This document shows positions 43,643-54,250 of a stretch of DNA of 64,000 nt, in pieces. The DNA comes from Prorocentrum cordatum (taxonomy: Eukaryota; Sar; Dinophyceae; Prorocentrales; Prorocentraceae), in the NCBI GenBank assembly GCA_963575745.1, contig CAUYUJ010001715.1:17501-81500 (forward strand), in the 5' to 3' direction. The notes beneath the pieces were generated by a model. The model was not told the DNA's origin and ran no database searches. It saw only the letters and a list, made by a program, of their open reading frames with translations. A program made the translations under genes and the position numbers. How positions within the stretch are numbered: position 1 is the first letter of the stretch; each line of letters begins with the position of its first letter.

Positions 43643-45118
43643 TCAAATAATTCCATCAAGCTCTCCGCTGCTCTGCAATTCACATAATTCCATAAAGTTG
43701 TCATAGAGGTGTTTCGCCTCTTTCACAAGAGCAGACGGCTGGGCAGCACTGTCCATAACCTGCTGAAGGTCATGTAAGACGGCTTCGATTGAATCGTGAT
43801 CCCTGAAGGTTTGGAACGCATCCCAAATCCAACAGTCCCGTTCGTCCTCATCGCAGGCTCGAAATTCAGAAAGGAAATCTGGCACGTGCACCGTTGACAC
43901 GACGTCGTCCGTAGCAGTCGTCCGTACAAATCTGTATTTTCTGATACGAAGATTTAGCGCCTTCTCCAGGTACAGGCGGAAATCCTCCTGAGCCACCTCC
44001 TCCTGCTCCATCTGAGCAACAGCTTCAATATGAACATTCTCCTCCTCCTCGTTCTTGCAGCCAGGGTTCGATGCCACGACGAGCGTGACATCGGATACTG
44101 CCTCCGACTCCTCCTCCGCCTCCTCAGTCACTTTCCCAAGAACAGTTCCTCGTATGTTGGCGCCTTTAGAGCTCTTGGCCGGCTTGGCGCTGCTATGATA
44201 TCGTTGGCCTTTGCCTCTGCTTTTGCGGTGACCTCGTACAGGCTTCGATACCTCATTGAGCGTGACGGGACGATTCAGACAGCCCTGGGACGCACCTGAC
44301 AAGGCGCGGCTATCGGAATCAGACTGCACGTTCGGAGAAGACTCCGCACTCGAGGGCGCCTCCAGCTCCTCCTCCGCCGCCACGGTCACTTTCCCAAGAA
44401 GAACTCCGGAAGCTCCTCCCTCCATCCCAACGACACTCTCTGTCTGACAGCCGACTTCACAATGAGAGTCCGCAACATCCATACTAGAAGAAGCCTGCAC
44501 TCCAATATCTACCGAGGAGACCCGTGGGCAAACCACCATCATCTGAGAGAACTGATCGCCTCCGAATCCCTGACCAACCTCCTCCCGCATCAAACTGCAA
44601 GAAAAATTGTCCGAGAGTGTCGCAACGGCAGCTTGCTCCACCTCCAAATGATTATACCGAGTCTGCAATCCAACATCAAACACGGAATCAGCAGCCAGCA
44701 CTCCAGCATTTGCCGAAGGGGCACATGGATATTTGGCTTGAAGCATACGGCAAGAAAGATTTCCCGAAACGGTCGTAATGGCAGCCTCCTCCTCCTCCAA
44801 ACTGTATCTAACAACAGGTGGATCGCGCAACAAGAGATAATCTAGAACCAAATCGGCAGTCGTCCGTTCCAGCCCTGGTGGTGGGAGACACGTAGGTGGC
44901 ACCAAACCTTCCAGAGGCAAACGAACAGGTGAATGCACACAGTATCCGTTTTGAACAGCCAGCGCCCGACGCATAATGCGAGCACTTGCACTCCGTACGT
45001 GTGGCATAGCGAAAGATTGCAGAGACTGCCTCGGAAGCACCCAGCAAAACAAATCAATTGAAGACCACTCAAGGCGATCAAACGTGTCAAATGAAAGGCA
45101 GTGCAATATCACTCTAGG
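43643..45118 (-). CDS. LINE-B ORF1-like protein
   Basis: A long frame open from the 5' end of LINE-B; its start is uncertain. It is acidic and Ser-rich with internal repeats: EEEEAAITTVSGNLSCRML resembles VEQAAVATLSDNFSCSLM about 60 residues on, and LLGKVTVAAEEELEAPSS resembles VLGKVTEEAEEESEAVS. A basic patch (KPVRGHRKSRGKGQRYHSSA) may bind RNA. The last 100 residues (FLSEFRACDEDERDCWIWDA) are better structured. No zinc finger or RRM is recognised. Its place before the RNase H remnant suggests a LINE ORF1 or N-terminal ORF2 product. Confidence 0.5.
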   Translation of the reverse strand, partial: PRVILHCLSFDTFDRLEWSSIDLFCWVLPRQSLQSFAMPHVRSASARIMRRALAVQNGYCVHSPVRLPLEGLVPPTCLPPPGLERTTADLVLDYLLLRDPPVVRYSLEEEEAAITTVSGNLSCRMLQAKYPCAPSANAGVLAADSVFDVGLQTRYNHLEVEQAAVATLSDNFSCSLMREEVGQGFGGDQFSQMMVVCPRVSSVDIGVQASSSMDVADSHCEVGCQTESVVGMEGGASGVLLGKVTVAAEEELEAPSSAESSPNVQSDSDSRALSGASQGCLNRPVTLNEVSKPVRGHRKSRGKGQRYHSSAKPAKSSKGANIRGTVLGKVTEEAEEESEAVSDVTLVVASNPGCKNEEEENVHIEAVAQMEQEEVAQEDFRLYLEKALNLRIRKYRFVRTTATDDVVSTVHVPDFLSEFRACDEDERDCWIWDAFQTFRDHDSIEAVLHDLQQVMDSAAQPSALVKEAKHLYDNFMELCELQSSGELDGII

Positions 45119-45300
45119 CGACAAACGTGTGACTCCCTGACGCCGCAAACAAGTGCAGGCGGCCTGCTTGCCTCGGGAAGCAAACAAATGCCGCAAACAA
45201 GTGCAGGCAGCCGAAGTCGCCGAAGTGGCCCGATCGCCACGCGCCCCCCGCGCGGCGGGCCAGGGGCAGGCTGCCTGACTGCACGATGCAGCTTGAGCCA

Positions 45301-46408
45301 GGGAGCTTCCTGGCACCATATAACGTAGAGCTTCCTGGCACCATATAACGTAGAAAAAAATTACACATAAAATATAGTTTGTCAGCCCAAGCAATTTCAA
45401 ACCTCTCGGATGCAACAGCCGAACGCCCCGATGCTTCTGGATTCTCTTCTGTACGAGCTCTGTAGCTCTCCTACAGCCCGTGTTACGTGCGAAATTCGAC
45501 AGCACCTAGTGTCAGACCGAGTTCAGACCTCTGCATGCGACAGCTGGACGCGTCTGATATCCGCGAATCGACTCCTGTGATTACCAGCCCTGCAGCCCCC
45601 CTACAGCCCGAGTTAAGTGCAGGAAACCAACAGCACCTGTCAGGATGACTCGAACAATACGAATAGTTTCGCGGACCTAGTTCGGGCAGCAGACAGAGTT
45701 CGAAGCTCTGGATTCGAAAGGCGGACGCCTGATGTCTCCGAATCGATTCCAGTGATTACCAGCCATGCAGCTGCCCTACAGCCCGAGTTAAGTGCAGAGA
45801 ACCAACAGCATCTCTCAAGATAACTCGAACAATACGAATAGTTTTTGCGATTCTAGATCGGGCAGCAGACCAAGTTCAGAGCTCTGGAGTCAACAGACAA
45901 GGGCCACTGATGATTCTGAATAGGGTTCTGTACGTATCAGCTCTGTACTGTCCTTTAGCTCGACTTAAGTACAGAAAACCCAGAGCGTCTCAAGATAACT
46001 CGAATAATACGAATAGGTTTGCGAACCTAGCTCGGCTAGCAGACCGAGTTCAGACCTCTGGGGTCAACAGGCGAACGCGCCTGATTATTCTGAATCGATT
46101 AGCTGTGCTTACCAGCTCTGTACCTGTCCTAAAGCTCGAGTTATCTTGAGAAAACCGTCACCGCGTGACAAGCTGACCCGAAACAGCCGATCCCGCCGCA
46201 GTGCTTTTTGGCAGTAAAAGGTACCCGATCGAGCTGAGATCAAGATGGCGAGCGGGAATAAGATCGAACATCACGGGAAAAAATACTAGAGCTCTAACGA
46301 ATGGTTGAATTTCGAGAACCGAATTTTCAACCGACGAAAAGTCATCAAAATGTCCGTCGAGATTTTTCTTGCCAACTAGCTCTCCAGCGCCCCGGAATTA
46401 CTCTTATA
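45301..46408 (+). repeat. Family A element, left end duplicated, right terminus lost
   Basis: AGAGCTTCCTGGCACCATAT occurs twice at the start. Units continue to the right-end block, which is cut at 46408 by the next hairpin. Confidence 0.75.
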
Positions 46409-47525
46409 ACTGGGCGCCGGCGGTAAACCGTCAACCTTTGTTACCGCCGGGGGACTCGTAGAGCTTCCTGACAGTATATAATGTGGGAAAAAATTCAAGA
46501 GAATTTCAGCCCAAGCCAGACCTCTCAAGATCACTCTGGCAAAAAAAACGAACAGTTTGGAACCCAGCTCGAGTGTCAAACCGAGTTCAGACCTCTGAAT
46601 GCGACAGGCGGACGCGTCTGATGTCTGTGAATCGACTCCTGTGATTACCACCCTACAGCCCGAGTTCAGTGCAGAAACCGACAGCAGCTCTCAGGATAAC
46701 TTGAATAATACAATAGTTTCGCGGAGCTAGTTCGAGCAGCAGACCGAGTTCCGAGCTCTCGGTTCGACAGACGGACGCGCCTCATGTTTCCAAATCGATT
46801 TCTGTGACCAGCAGCACTGTAGCCCTGCCCAGCACGAGTTAAGTGCAGAAAACCGAGAGCACTTCTCAAGATGACTCGAGCAATACAAATAGTTTCGCGG
46901 ACCTAGCTCCGGCAGCAGGCCGAGTTCAGAGCTCTCGATTGAACAGACGAACGCGCCTGATGATTCCCAATCGGTTCTCTGACTATGGGCTCTGCAACTG
47001 CCCTAAAGCTCGGGTTAAGTACGGAAAACCGAGAGCGTCTGCTACGATGACTCGAATAATACGAATAGGATTGCGGATCTAGCTCGGCTAGCAGACCGAG
47101 TTCAGACCTCTGGATTCAACAGGCGAACGCGCCTGATCATTCTGAATCGATTAGCTGTGCTTTCCAGCTCTGTAGCTGTCCTGAAGCTCGAGTTATCTTG
47201 AGAAAACCGACAGCGCGTATCAAGATGACTCGAAACGGCCGATCCTGCCGGAGTGCTTTTTGGCAGTAAAAGGTACCCCATCGAGCTGAGATCAAGATGG
47301 CGAGCGGGAATAAGATCGAATATCACGGGAAAAAATATTAGAGCTCAAACGAACCGTTGAATTTCGAAAACAAAATTTTCAACCGACCAAAAGTCAGCAA
47401 AAGGTCTGTCGAGATTTTTCTTGCCAACTAGCTCTCCAGCGCCCCGGAATTACTCTTAAGCTTCCAGCAATAACTTGCTCAGGGAAGCTCTACGAGTTAC
47501 TTGCTAAGGAAAGCTCTACGAGTTA
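46409..47525 (+). repeat. Hairpin plus family A element, complete
   Basis: Hairpin arms GGCGGTAA/TTACCGCC (46420-46448), CTCGTAGAGCTTCC, units, right-end block, and two copies of AAGCTCTACGAGTTA at the end. Confidence 0.85.
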
Positions 47526-47551
47526 TGGTAGCGTCCACTTGGTAGTGTCCA

Positions 47552-47584
47552 ACTGGGCGCCGGCGGTAAACCGTCAACCTGGTT
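47552..47584 (+). repeat. Hairpin-repeat left arm and LINE-C target-site duplication
   Basis: ACTGGGCGCCGGCGGTAAAC and loop. TCAACCTGGTT at 47574-47584 recurs at 53598-53608 on the other side of LINE-C. Confidence 0.9.
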
Positions 47585-50500
47585 TGTTTGTTTGTTTGGA
47601 CTCGCGTTCCCAGCTGAGTGCATCTGGGCGAGGACCGGTCCCGCAGAAGCACACGGGCAGCGCTGAGCAGCGCTTCGGCTGCCGACAATTCACATTCTGC
47701 GACTGTAGCTCCTTCGAGGAGCCACGCGGCCTCGGCCACATCCCTCCAAACGAGGGGCACGGCACTAGAAACAGCAAACTCATGCCCAGCAGGGAAGGGG
47801 CCCACGGTTCTCGCGGAAGCGATGCCTATCTCACTGGGATTGCACTGAGTATTGATTAAGCCGATCTGAAGCCAGAAACCACATCCTGATCCTTGCTGGT
47901 CAACCCCGCCATCAAAGCCTCCCCTGATAGCGAACGGTAAGAGATAAGTTTCGAATGGATATAGATAACAATGAGTTCTGTAGAATGTGCGGCCACATCT
48001 GGCCTCATGCGTCAATTCATCCGCTCGTGTATTGTCCTCCCTGAATTCGTGTCTCCATATCTCACGTCCCAAGGCAGCAGGCCTCAGATTGAAACACGCA
48101 GCGAGCTCAAAGGTACAATCAATCATGGCAGCTGTCCTCTTGCAGTAGCCACGATTCTCACATCTCCATTTCCCCTGTAGCCAGGAGCAGATAAGTAATG
48201 AGTCACCCTTGAACTCAGCAGCAAAACCCTCTGAGGATATATCCCACACAGTCGCACGTTCCTGGATCATAGCATAACGTATTGCAAGCTTGGCGGACTC
48301 TTTGGGGTCGTACTTGGGGTGCAGAGGGTTGGTCGCGATGTCGACCGCCTCAGCATCGGCCTTCTCTCGAGCCTCAGGGGAGCCTCGAGGTCCATTAGGA
48401 GAGCCCTTCCAAGACACCACAAAGTAATCATAGACCTTAGTTTTGTTGTATTGTGTAAGGAGTTGCTTCCATACCTCCAAGAACTGAACCCAATCGCCCC
48501 GTACAGACTCCCACCACTTTTCCCCAAAGAACTGACTGTAGGGGAACTGCCAAGACCGACCGCCCACAGACACAGGGCCTCCACGAAGCCGCTTGCCCGA
48601 GCTAGATAAGGCCCTGTTGCCATGTTGTCGTAGAACCTCTGTTATTGTGTCGCGAGCCGTGACCCAGCCAACATTGTACATCATAAGCGCACGTCGGGAG
48701 TCTCGAAAGGCCCTCCTCCCCTTTGAGACGGCAAGTGGCTCGTCTCTGAGAGCGTGGGCAGCTCCCTCTCCAGAGGGCATCGGCTGTGAGCGGGCAATGG
48801 AACAGGCGACCTGCGAGCAAAGATCCTCCAGCCGCCTCTCCATATCCGTAATCCTCCCCTCCACCTCCATCACAGTCGCTGCAGGTACATCCTCCCCCCG
48901 TCCATCCGCAAAGCGAACACGTTTAGCACGTTGAGTCGTTGATCCCTCCACCTCAACCTCCGTCCTTGCCGTCCTGTCCTCCTCCAAAGATAGTAAATAT
49001 TGCCTCGTGGAGCGCATCATGCCCCAGCTCTTCCAACACAGCATCTGCACAGCCGACGGGAAACCCCCATCGCAGAAGATTGTCCTGACTCGTGTCAGTG
49101 CAGCTGGCCGCCATACCTCCCACCCCACATCTCCTGGCTTCCTCCTCCCTGACATTCTCAGAAGACACATACCCTCGAACGCATGGATAACCCTCACACA
49201 CTCACTGTCAATCGTGATGACCTCTGCTGCATATAAAAGACGGCTCTGCACAGTCGATTGATATCGACGAAACTTCTTCACCAGAGGCAGCGCCCTGCAC
49301 GTAAAATACTGCACCTGCGCAAAGAATGCCATTCGGGCCTGCTGGACGCGCTCCTGCACATCCGTGTGGATAGAAGTGAAGCTTCTGGGAATCTGATACC
49401 CCAGCACATTCAAACTCTCAACATGCTTGAAAGGAACAATCCGCGAGCCAATCTGAACCGTGACCGTATCAGTGTACTGAGTACCACACACCATCATCTC
49501 TAGACTCTCCTCCTTCCACTCCATCCCTCAATCCCTGAGAGCAGTAGCGAAGGCAGTGGCCGCTACCTGCGCCTCCGATGCTGACTTGGCGGCCAGAAAA
49601 ATATTGTCAGCCCAGAGAGCATGATTCCAACGTGCATACCGACAATGATCATCATGGCATGGCATCTCGACTCCGACACCGCGCTGATCCAGGCGAGCAA
49701 TCACATCACGCCACATAGCAATAGTGACAATAGTAAACGCGATAGGTGATTCGGTACCCCCAGTACGGAGCGACCTATCCCACTGCACATTGGGGATTGT
49801 CACTCCTTCAAACAGCACCGTGCATGAAGTAGATGAGAGAGGCTCCAATAACGCATACTGTAACCGTGCACTGATCCCAAGGGCCGTCATCGCTCTCGAG
49901 ACTGTCGGCAACGTCACAGCATCGAACGCCCGCTCGATGTCACAGCTGAGGAGCCACGCCGTTTGATCTCGCCCCCATGTGGAAGCATGTTGTGCAATAC
50001 ATTTCATGGCCGATGAAATCTCCCAGCAACGTCGTCCGCTGGTAAAACCGTAAACCGCCATATCACTCATGAAGGGTTCCACACATCGTTCCAGTAAAAT
50101 CGTCACACACGTGAGATACCACTTGGCCAAGGTATTTCCGACAAGCAGGTTCCTTGTTTGTCGCAATGTTTCCAGTTTGCTCGTTTTCGGCATAAGTGTT
50201 AGGTATACTTCCTGCCATTCCCTTGGCGTCGGGCGAAGCCCGTTGAATATATCAGAGAAAACCTTACCAATAGAACGCACTGACCTCCACGAAAGAGATT
50301 TGAGAAGTTCAACCGAGATGCCGTCGGGCCCACAGGCCCGTCCTGTTCGGAGCCTGCTCCGAGCCTGCAGAATAGTAGAGTATGTAATCGTAAGTGCGTT
50401 GTCCGAAGAGGTTGTTGATTGAGATGCATGGCGACGCAGTGCGGACACAAGCTCCCGATTGCGGGCTCTGGAGTCATCACAAGTCATACTCTGCACAGCA

Positions 50501-51789
50501 TATCGCTCCACCTCCTCCGCCCACAGTTCCCTGTCCTCCGTCATCATAGTCGTAGGCCCCATATCCCCTCCCCCAGTGTCCGTCACCCTCAACTCCGTCA
50601 CACGTGTCCTCCTCCCCTTCCTAGATGGTAGCGCCTCCCACTCCACCTTCCGTCGGCGATAATCCCGCGCAAGCGGTCTGATGCGACGTCGAAGGTCCCG
50701 AGCCAACGCTCTGTCCTTCCTAGCACGTGCCTCTCTGAGTTGTACCTCCAGCTCGGCATGCTGAGGAGTCCTACTCGGCGGGGGCCCTCGAGAGTACCTG
50801 GGGGCCCTCACCGTGAGGAGCGGTAACGCATGTCCAGCAATCGTTTCAGCAAGACGTTGTGGGGGCACCGTCGGGATCTGGACGTCCGCCAGGACCTGAA
50901 ATTGGGCCTCCTCCCGATACGATTGGAACTCTTTGTGGCTTGTGTGGTGGCTAGGGGGGCCTTGATATTTCGTGACCTGAGGGTTCTGCATATGGAACTC
51001 GGCGTAGACACAGGCATGATCCGAGAAGTTGGTAGTCGGGGTCTCTGGGATCCAATCCGTTCGGCATTCAACCAAGTCACCCTCCCAGGATTGTGGGACC
51101 ATGAGATAGTCAAGCACTTTTGGCGCAATAGTCTTCGCCCCAGACTTGCGTCGAGCATTATTCGCACGATGCACGAAAGTCGGCTGCCGAGAGTACGGCG
51201 AGCCAAGAGAATTGACTGCCAGCAAGCGCATCCGACACAGCCACTCCTGCAGCTGAGATCGCCACATGTCCTCCTCCCACCGTCTATCCTCCGTATCATT
51301 CCCATATCCCCTCCCGTCGAGAATCTGCACAGCACCTCCAGTCACCGTGCCTCCTGAACAGGTGATGTCGGGCGCAAGCTCAACATTAAAATCCCCTGCA
51401 ATCACAAGCTCACATGTGTATCTGCATTCCTCCTTCCACCTCCGATAAGTTGTTTCGATTGTTTTCAGCATCTCAAAAGCCACCTCCAATGAACGATTCT
51501 CCGATCTGTTCGGAAAATACGCAGAGACAAGAAAGATACACGGATGACGCAAGCACACAATAGCAAGACGAGCATGATTACTCCAAGAGCGAACTATGTT
51601 GTGACAAGACTTCCCCCTCAAAGCTATGGAAGCCTTCCTGTCACTTGAATAAACTAGGTGCCAGCCAAGCAGCTGAATTGAATTGGACGGTAAGTGTTCA
51701 CACTCCTGTAAACAGAACACTTCACAGCCGTGAGAAAGAAGTGCCCTCATGCAAGCAAATCCCCGATCTGCTGTAGCCCCTTGTTTCAT
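47560..51789 (-). pseudogene. LINE-C ORF2: APE, RT, permuted RNase H, one UGA
   Basis: APE: FCLQECEHL, VIAGDFNVEL, SDHACVYAEF; the N-terminal strand with Asn (GTQNLMKQG) lies partly upstream of the Met at 51789, so translation probably enters from ORF1. RT: RACGPDGISVELLKSL, LLSCDIERAFDAV (motif A), RTGGTESPIAFTI (motif B), HALWADNIFLAAK (motif C with Asn). UGA at 49530 stands where LINE-A has Trp (HDWGMRWK). Then zinc-free linker, EFKGDSLLICSWLQGKW, EDNTRADELTHEAR, and last RGGFDGGVDQQGSGCGFW and TVAECELSAAEALL: the same permuted RNase H as LINE-A. The frame has no stop before the 3' tail and runs into the hairpin. Apart from the UGA it appears intact. Confidence 0.8.
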
Positions 51790-51793
51790 AAGA

Positions 51794-51858
51794 TTCTGGG
51801 TGCCTAGCCTATGCTGGGCTGTGGGGCCACCAGCCCGACTGGCACCTCTGCACCGTCA
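51794..51858 (-). promoter_or_regulatory. Candidate UGA-CGG stop-codon readthrough signal
   Basis: The ORF1 stop is UGA followed by CGG. Nine bases after the UGA, GGTGCC begins and can pair with GGCACC farther on; inside this lies GGGCTG pairing with CAGCCC. UGA-CGG plus a stem-loop about 8 nt downstream is the known type II readthrough arrangement. No other stop lies between ORF1 and ORF2. Confidence 0.55.
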
Positions 51859-53172
51859 CACCCTGCCGGCAAGACTCGTAACAAATGTGTCGTATGTAGT
51901 CGTCACACCGCTTCGCATAAGTACCCCCTCCCAGATCTCGCGGTCCACTGTCCACCCCGTATTGATACGAAAGGATGCCAGTTCCACGGGTCGATGCTGA
52001 GGGTCCTGCGGCTTGGTCCACATTGTGCTCCGTCCGTTGGGTCCCGATCCTGTCTCCCCCCTGATCTCCATAGCCTCACTGTTGGTACACTCGCGGCATG
52101 CCCCATAGAAGCGTCCCACAGCCCCGATATGATCACGTTTCCAAGGTGGGGCCTCTATGCGTACGCGGACCCGACTGGGTCGTTGTAACATGCCCTGGAA
52201 CATGCTGTCATAATCTGGAGGTGACCTCGAAACCTGGGCCGCACTCCTTTGGGGATTCGGAGTTAAAGCATCATCAAAAGCACGCTTCACGTTGTATAAT
52301 GTCGAAGAGTCGGTTCCTACAATGAATTTGATTTTGATCGTACTCAAAATCATTCTACTTCCATTCATACGTAATGTGCCCTCGTAGTCGATCCTAGCTT
52401 CATCCTCTGCTGCGATAGCCGTCTTCAAATTAGTGATGAATTGTGCAGCGTCCGCGTCTCTCATCATACTGGCCGAACGTGTAACCGCTGTCCCATTCCA
52501 GTCTGTCCAGCCTGTGAGCTCCACATAGCTGGGACTGAAACTGGAGGGCCCTGGGAGTCCTGGTGGGCCCCCTCCGTAGGAAGGTGCCGTAGTCGAGGCT
52601 GCACCTGATATCACACAGGGGTTCTTCTTGAGATCCTGCATCTGTCGTTCCAAGTTGTTCATCCTGATGTCGGAGGCCTCCTGACGATTCGAGATGCTCT
52701 GAATATCGGCCCTGATTTCGACGTTTTCTTGTTGCCTAACTTTGCTCTCAAGCACGTTGAGCTCCGCGAAGGCCTTGAACCAGGATGGGGCCTCGTCCGA
52801 GACCACACTGAGTTTCTTTCGCTTCTCCTCGAGTTCTCCCAAGAGTGCCTCGTGAGGACCGTTGACACGATGTTTGACATTTCGTTGGGCGTCGTCGCTA
52901 ACACCCTGCATACCCTGACGCTCCCCAGCACCTTCAGGGACAACAGCCGCTTGGGCCGCCGCCTGTTGTGCCTCCGTGGGCATACCTGGGGGTCCCCCTA
53001 GAGCACCTTGTGGAGCTGGGCCTCTAGGAACAACAGGAGCGCCTCCAGATCCTTGACCTCCAGGACTGACCTGACCTACTGGAACCCCTCCCGCACGCCC
53101 TCCGTTGGTTGTAGCTCCCGCCACAGCTGCGTTGGAAGGAGTCTGCATCATATTCATGAGTCCTGTATTCAT
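51856..53172 (-). CDS. LINE-C ORF1 protein
   Basis: The first Met in the element is at 53172, although the frame is open upstream into the flank. The N-terminal half is Gly/Pro/Gln-rich. It is followed by a coiled-coil-like stretch (ALLGELEEKRKKLSVVSDEA ... NVLESKVRQQENVEIRADIQ ... DIRMNNLERQMQDLKKNP) and then a folded C-terminal domain (AAQFITNLKTAIAAEDEARI, KIKFIVGTDSSTLYNVKRAF, RVRVRIEAPPWKRDHIGAVG). Coiled coil plus an alpha/beta domain resembles LINE ORF1 chaperone proteins that bind the element RNA, though no RRM signature is certain. It ends GRV-UGA, with ORF2 in the same frame. Confidence 0.75.
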   Translation of the reverse strand: MNTGLMNMMQTPSNAAVAGATTNGGRAGGVPVGQVSPGGQGSGGAPVVPRGPAPQGALGGPPGMPTEAQQAAAQAAVVPEGAGERQGMQGVSDDAQRNVKHRVNGPHEALLGELEEKRKKLSVVSDEAPSWFKAFAELNVLESKVRQQENVEIRADIQSISNRQEASDIRMNNLERQMQDLKKNPCVISGAASTTAPSYGGGPPGLPGPSSFSPSYVELTGWTDWNGTAVTRSASMMRDADAAQFITNLKTAIAAEDEARIDYEGTLRMNGSRMILSTIKIKFIVGTDSSTLYNVKRAFDDALTPNPQRSAAQVSRSPPDYDSMFQGMLQRPSRVRVRIEAPPWKRDHIGAVGRFYGACRECTNSEAMEIRGETGSGPNGRSTMWTKPQDPQHRPVELASFRINTGWTVDREIWEGVLMRSGVTTTYDTFVTSLAGRV

Positions 53173-53597
53173 ATTCACAAATGAAGGTGGGACAACACAA
53201 TGGCTATCACTATCTGGTGTGGAGTCGGCAGTATTCAATCTCCCGTCCAATGGAAGGTCACGTACAATCTGCTCGGTATCCTGAATTTGCCTCTTCCGAG
53301 ATGCCCTCTCAACAGCAGAATCTGGTCTCTGTCCGTAATCCTGTGAGTACTGCAAATATGGTACAGTCGGGGAAATATCCTCCAGCTGGAAGCGTCTCGC
53401 AAGCACTGAAAAGTCGTACCCGTCCGTCTTTGCACACACGACAAACAAAACAACAATTACAGCACTGCTTGCCTGGAAGATGCCGTACTCGTCGATGGCA
53501 GCGATGGCCGCCGCGCCGCTTCCCCGCGGCGCCGACACCCCCTGAGCTCCTGTGGGATCCAGGAGCCCTAGAGCCGAGATGTCTTGAGCCGATGTCT

Positions 53598-53710
53598 TCA
53601 ACCTGGTTGCCGCCGGGGACCTCGTAGAGCTCTTTTCTTGCCCAGCTCCTCGGAACACCTAAAGCAAGCTTAAGCGAGAGGCAAGAAACTCTAAAAAATT
53701 GGATCGCATA
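53598..53710 (+). repeat. Hairpin right arm plus family B left end
   Basis: The target-site duplication, GCCGCCGGGG, then CCTCGTAGAGCTCTTTTC and about 60 bp of family B. Confidence 0.8.
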
Positions 53711-54250
53711 CAAATAGTTTTGCGGACTTAGCTCGAGAAGCAGAATCTGTTCAGAGCTCTAGATGCTTCAGCCAAACGCCCTTGATGATTATGTATCGGT
53801 TTCTGTGCGTACCACCTCTGTAGCTATGCTACAGCTAGAGTTAAGTGCAGAATACCGACAGCGCCTCTAAAGAGAACTTGAGAAATACGAATAGTGTTGT
53901 GGACCTAGCTCGACTAGCAGAACGAGTTCAGGCCTCTCGATGCAACAGACGCAAGCGCCTGGTGATACTGAATCAGTTTATGTGCGCACCAGCTCTGTAG
54001 CTCCTCTGAATCTTGAGTTGAGTACAGAAAACCGGCATCACTGGTGAAGATGACTTTTACGGACCTAGCTGAGTAGCAGACCGAGTTCAGGCCTCTGGAT
54101 GCAACAGGCGAACGCGCCTGATCATTCTGAATCGGTTTCTGTAAGTATCAGCTCTGTAGCTCTCAAAATCTCGAGTTAAGAACAGAAAACCGTGAACGCG
54201 TGTCAAGATGACTCGGAACGCAGTTGGTTCCAGCAAGTCTCTTGATAGTA
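53711..54250 (+). repeat. Family A internal units, diverged
   Basis: About three units with more substitutions than other copies (for example GATGCAACAGACGCAAGCGC). No termini. Confidence 0.65.

Larger units (their letters stand above)
42951..45300 (-). mobile_element. LINE-B: internally deleted LINE with spliced-leader-like 5' end
   Basis: The minus-strand element begins TGGCTCAAG (45300-45292), the same nine bases as the end of the dinoflagellate spliced leader. It carries an ORF1-like frame, then jumps directly to the C-terminal RNase H half. Endonuclease and RT are absent. The 3' end (CCGCAAAAACAAA) abuts the hairpin arm. The 5' flank lacks the right hairpin arm, so the original target cannot be fully reconstructed. 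Confidence 0.75.
47585..53597 (-). mobile_element. LINE-C: near-complete LINE in a hairpin loop
   Basis: About 6 kb flanked by an 11-bp target-site duplication (TCAACCTGGTT). The 5' end reads AGACATC then GGCTCAAG (53590-53583), like the end of the spliced leader. The 3' end is a short (CAAA)n tail. The flank beyond the 5' end is the distal hairpin arm (GCCGCCGGGGACCTCGTAG). ORF1, UGA, ORF2 lie in one frame. Only one further stop (UGA at 49530-49528) breaks about 2000 codons, so insertion is fairly recent. Confidence 0.9.

Noticed and set aside
49528-49530. Nuclear reassignment of UGA to Trp
   Set aside because: Trp is encoded by TGG throughout these ORFs, and the elements with UGA also carry frameshifts or other damage. 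One nonsense change is simpler.
53173-53658. Upstream extension of LINE-C ORF1 past the element boundary
   Set aside because: Part of the open frame lies in the flanking hairpin repeat beyond the target-site duplication, so it cannot all be LINE protein.
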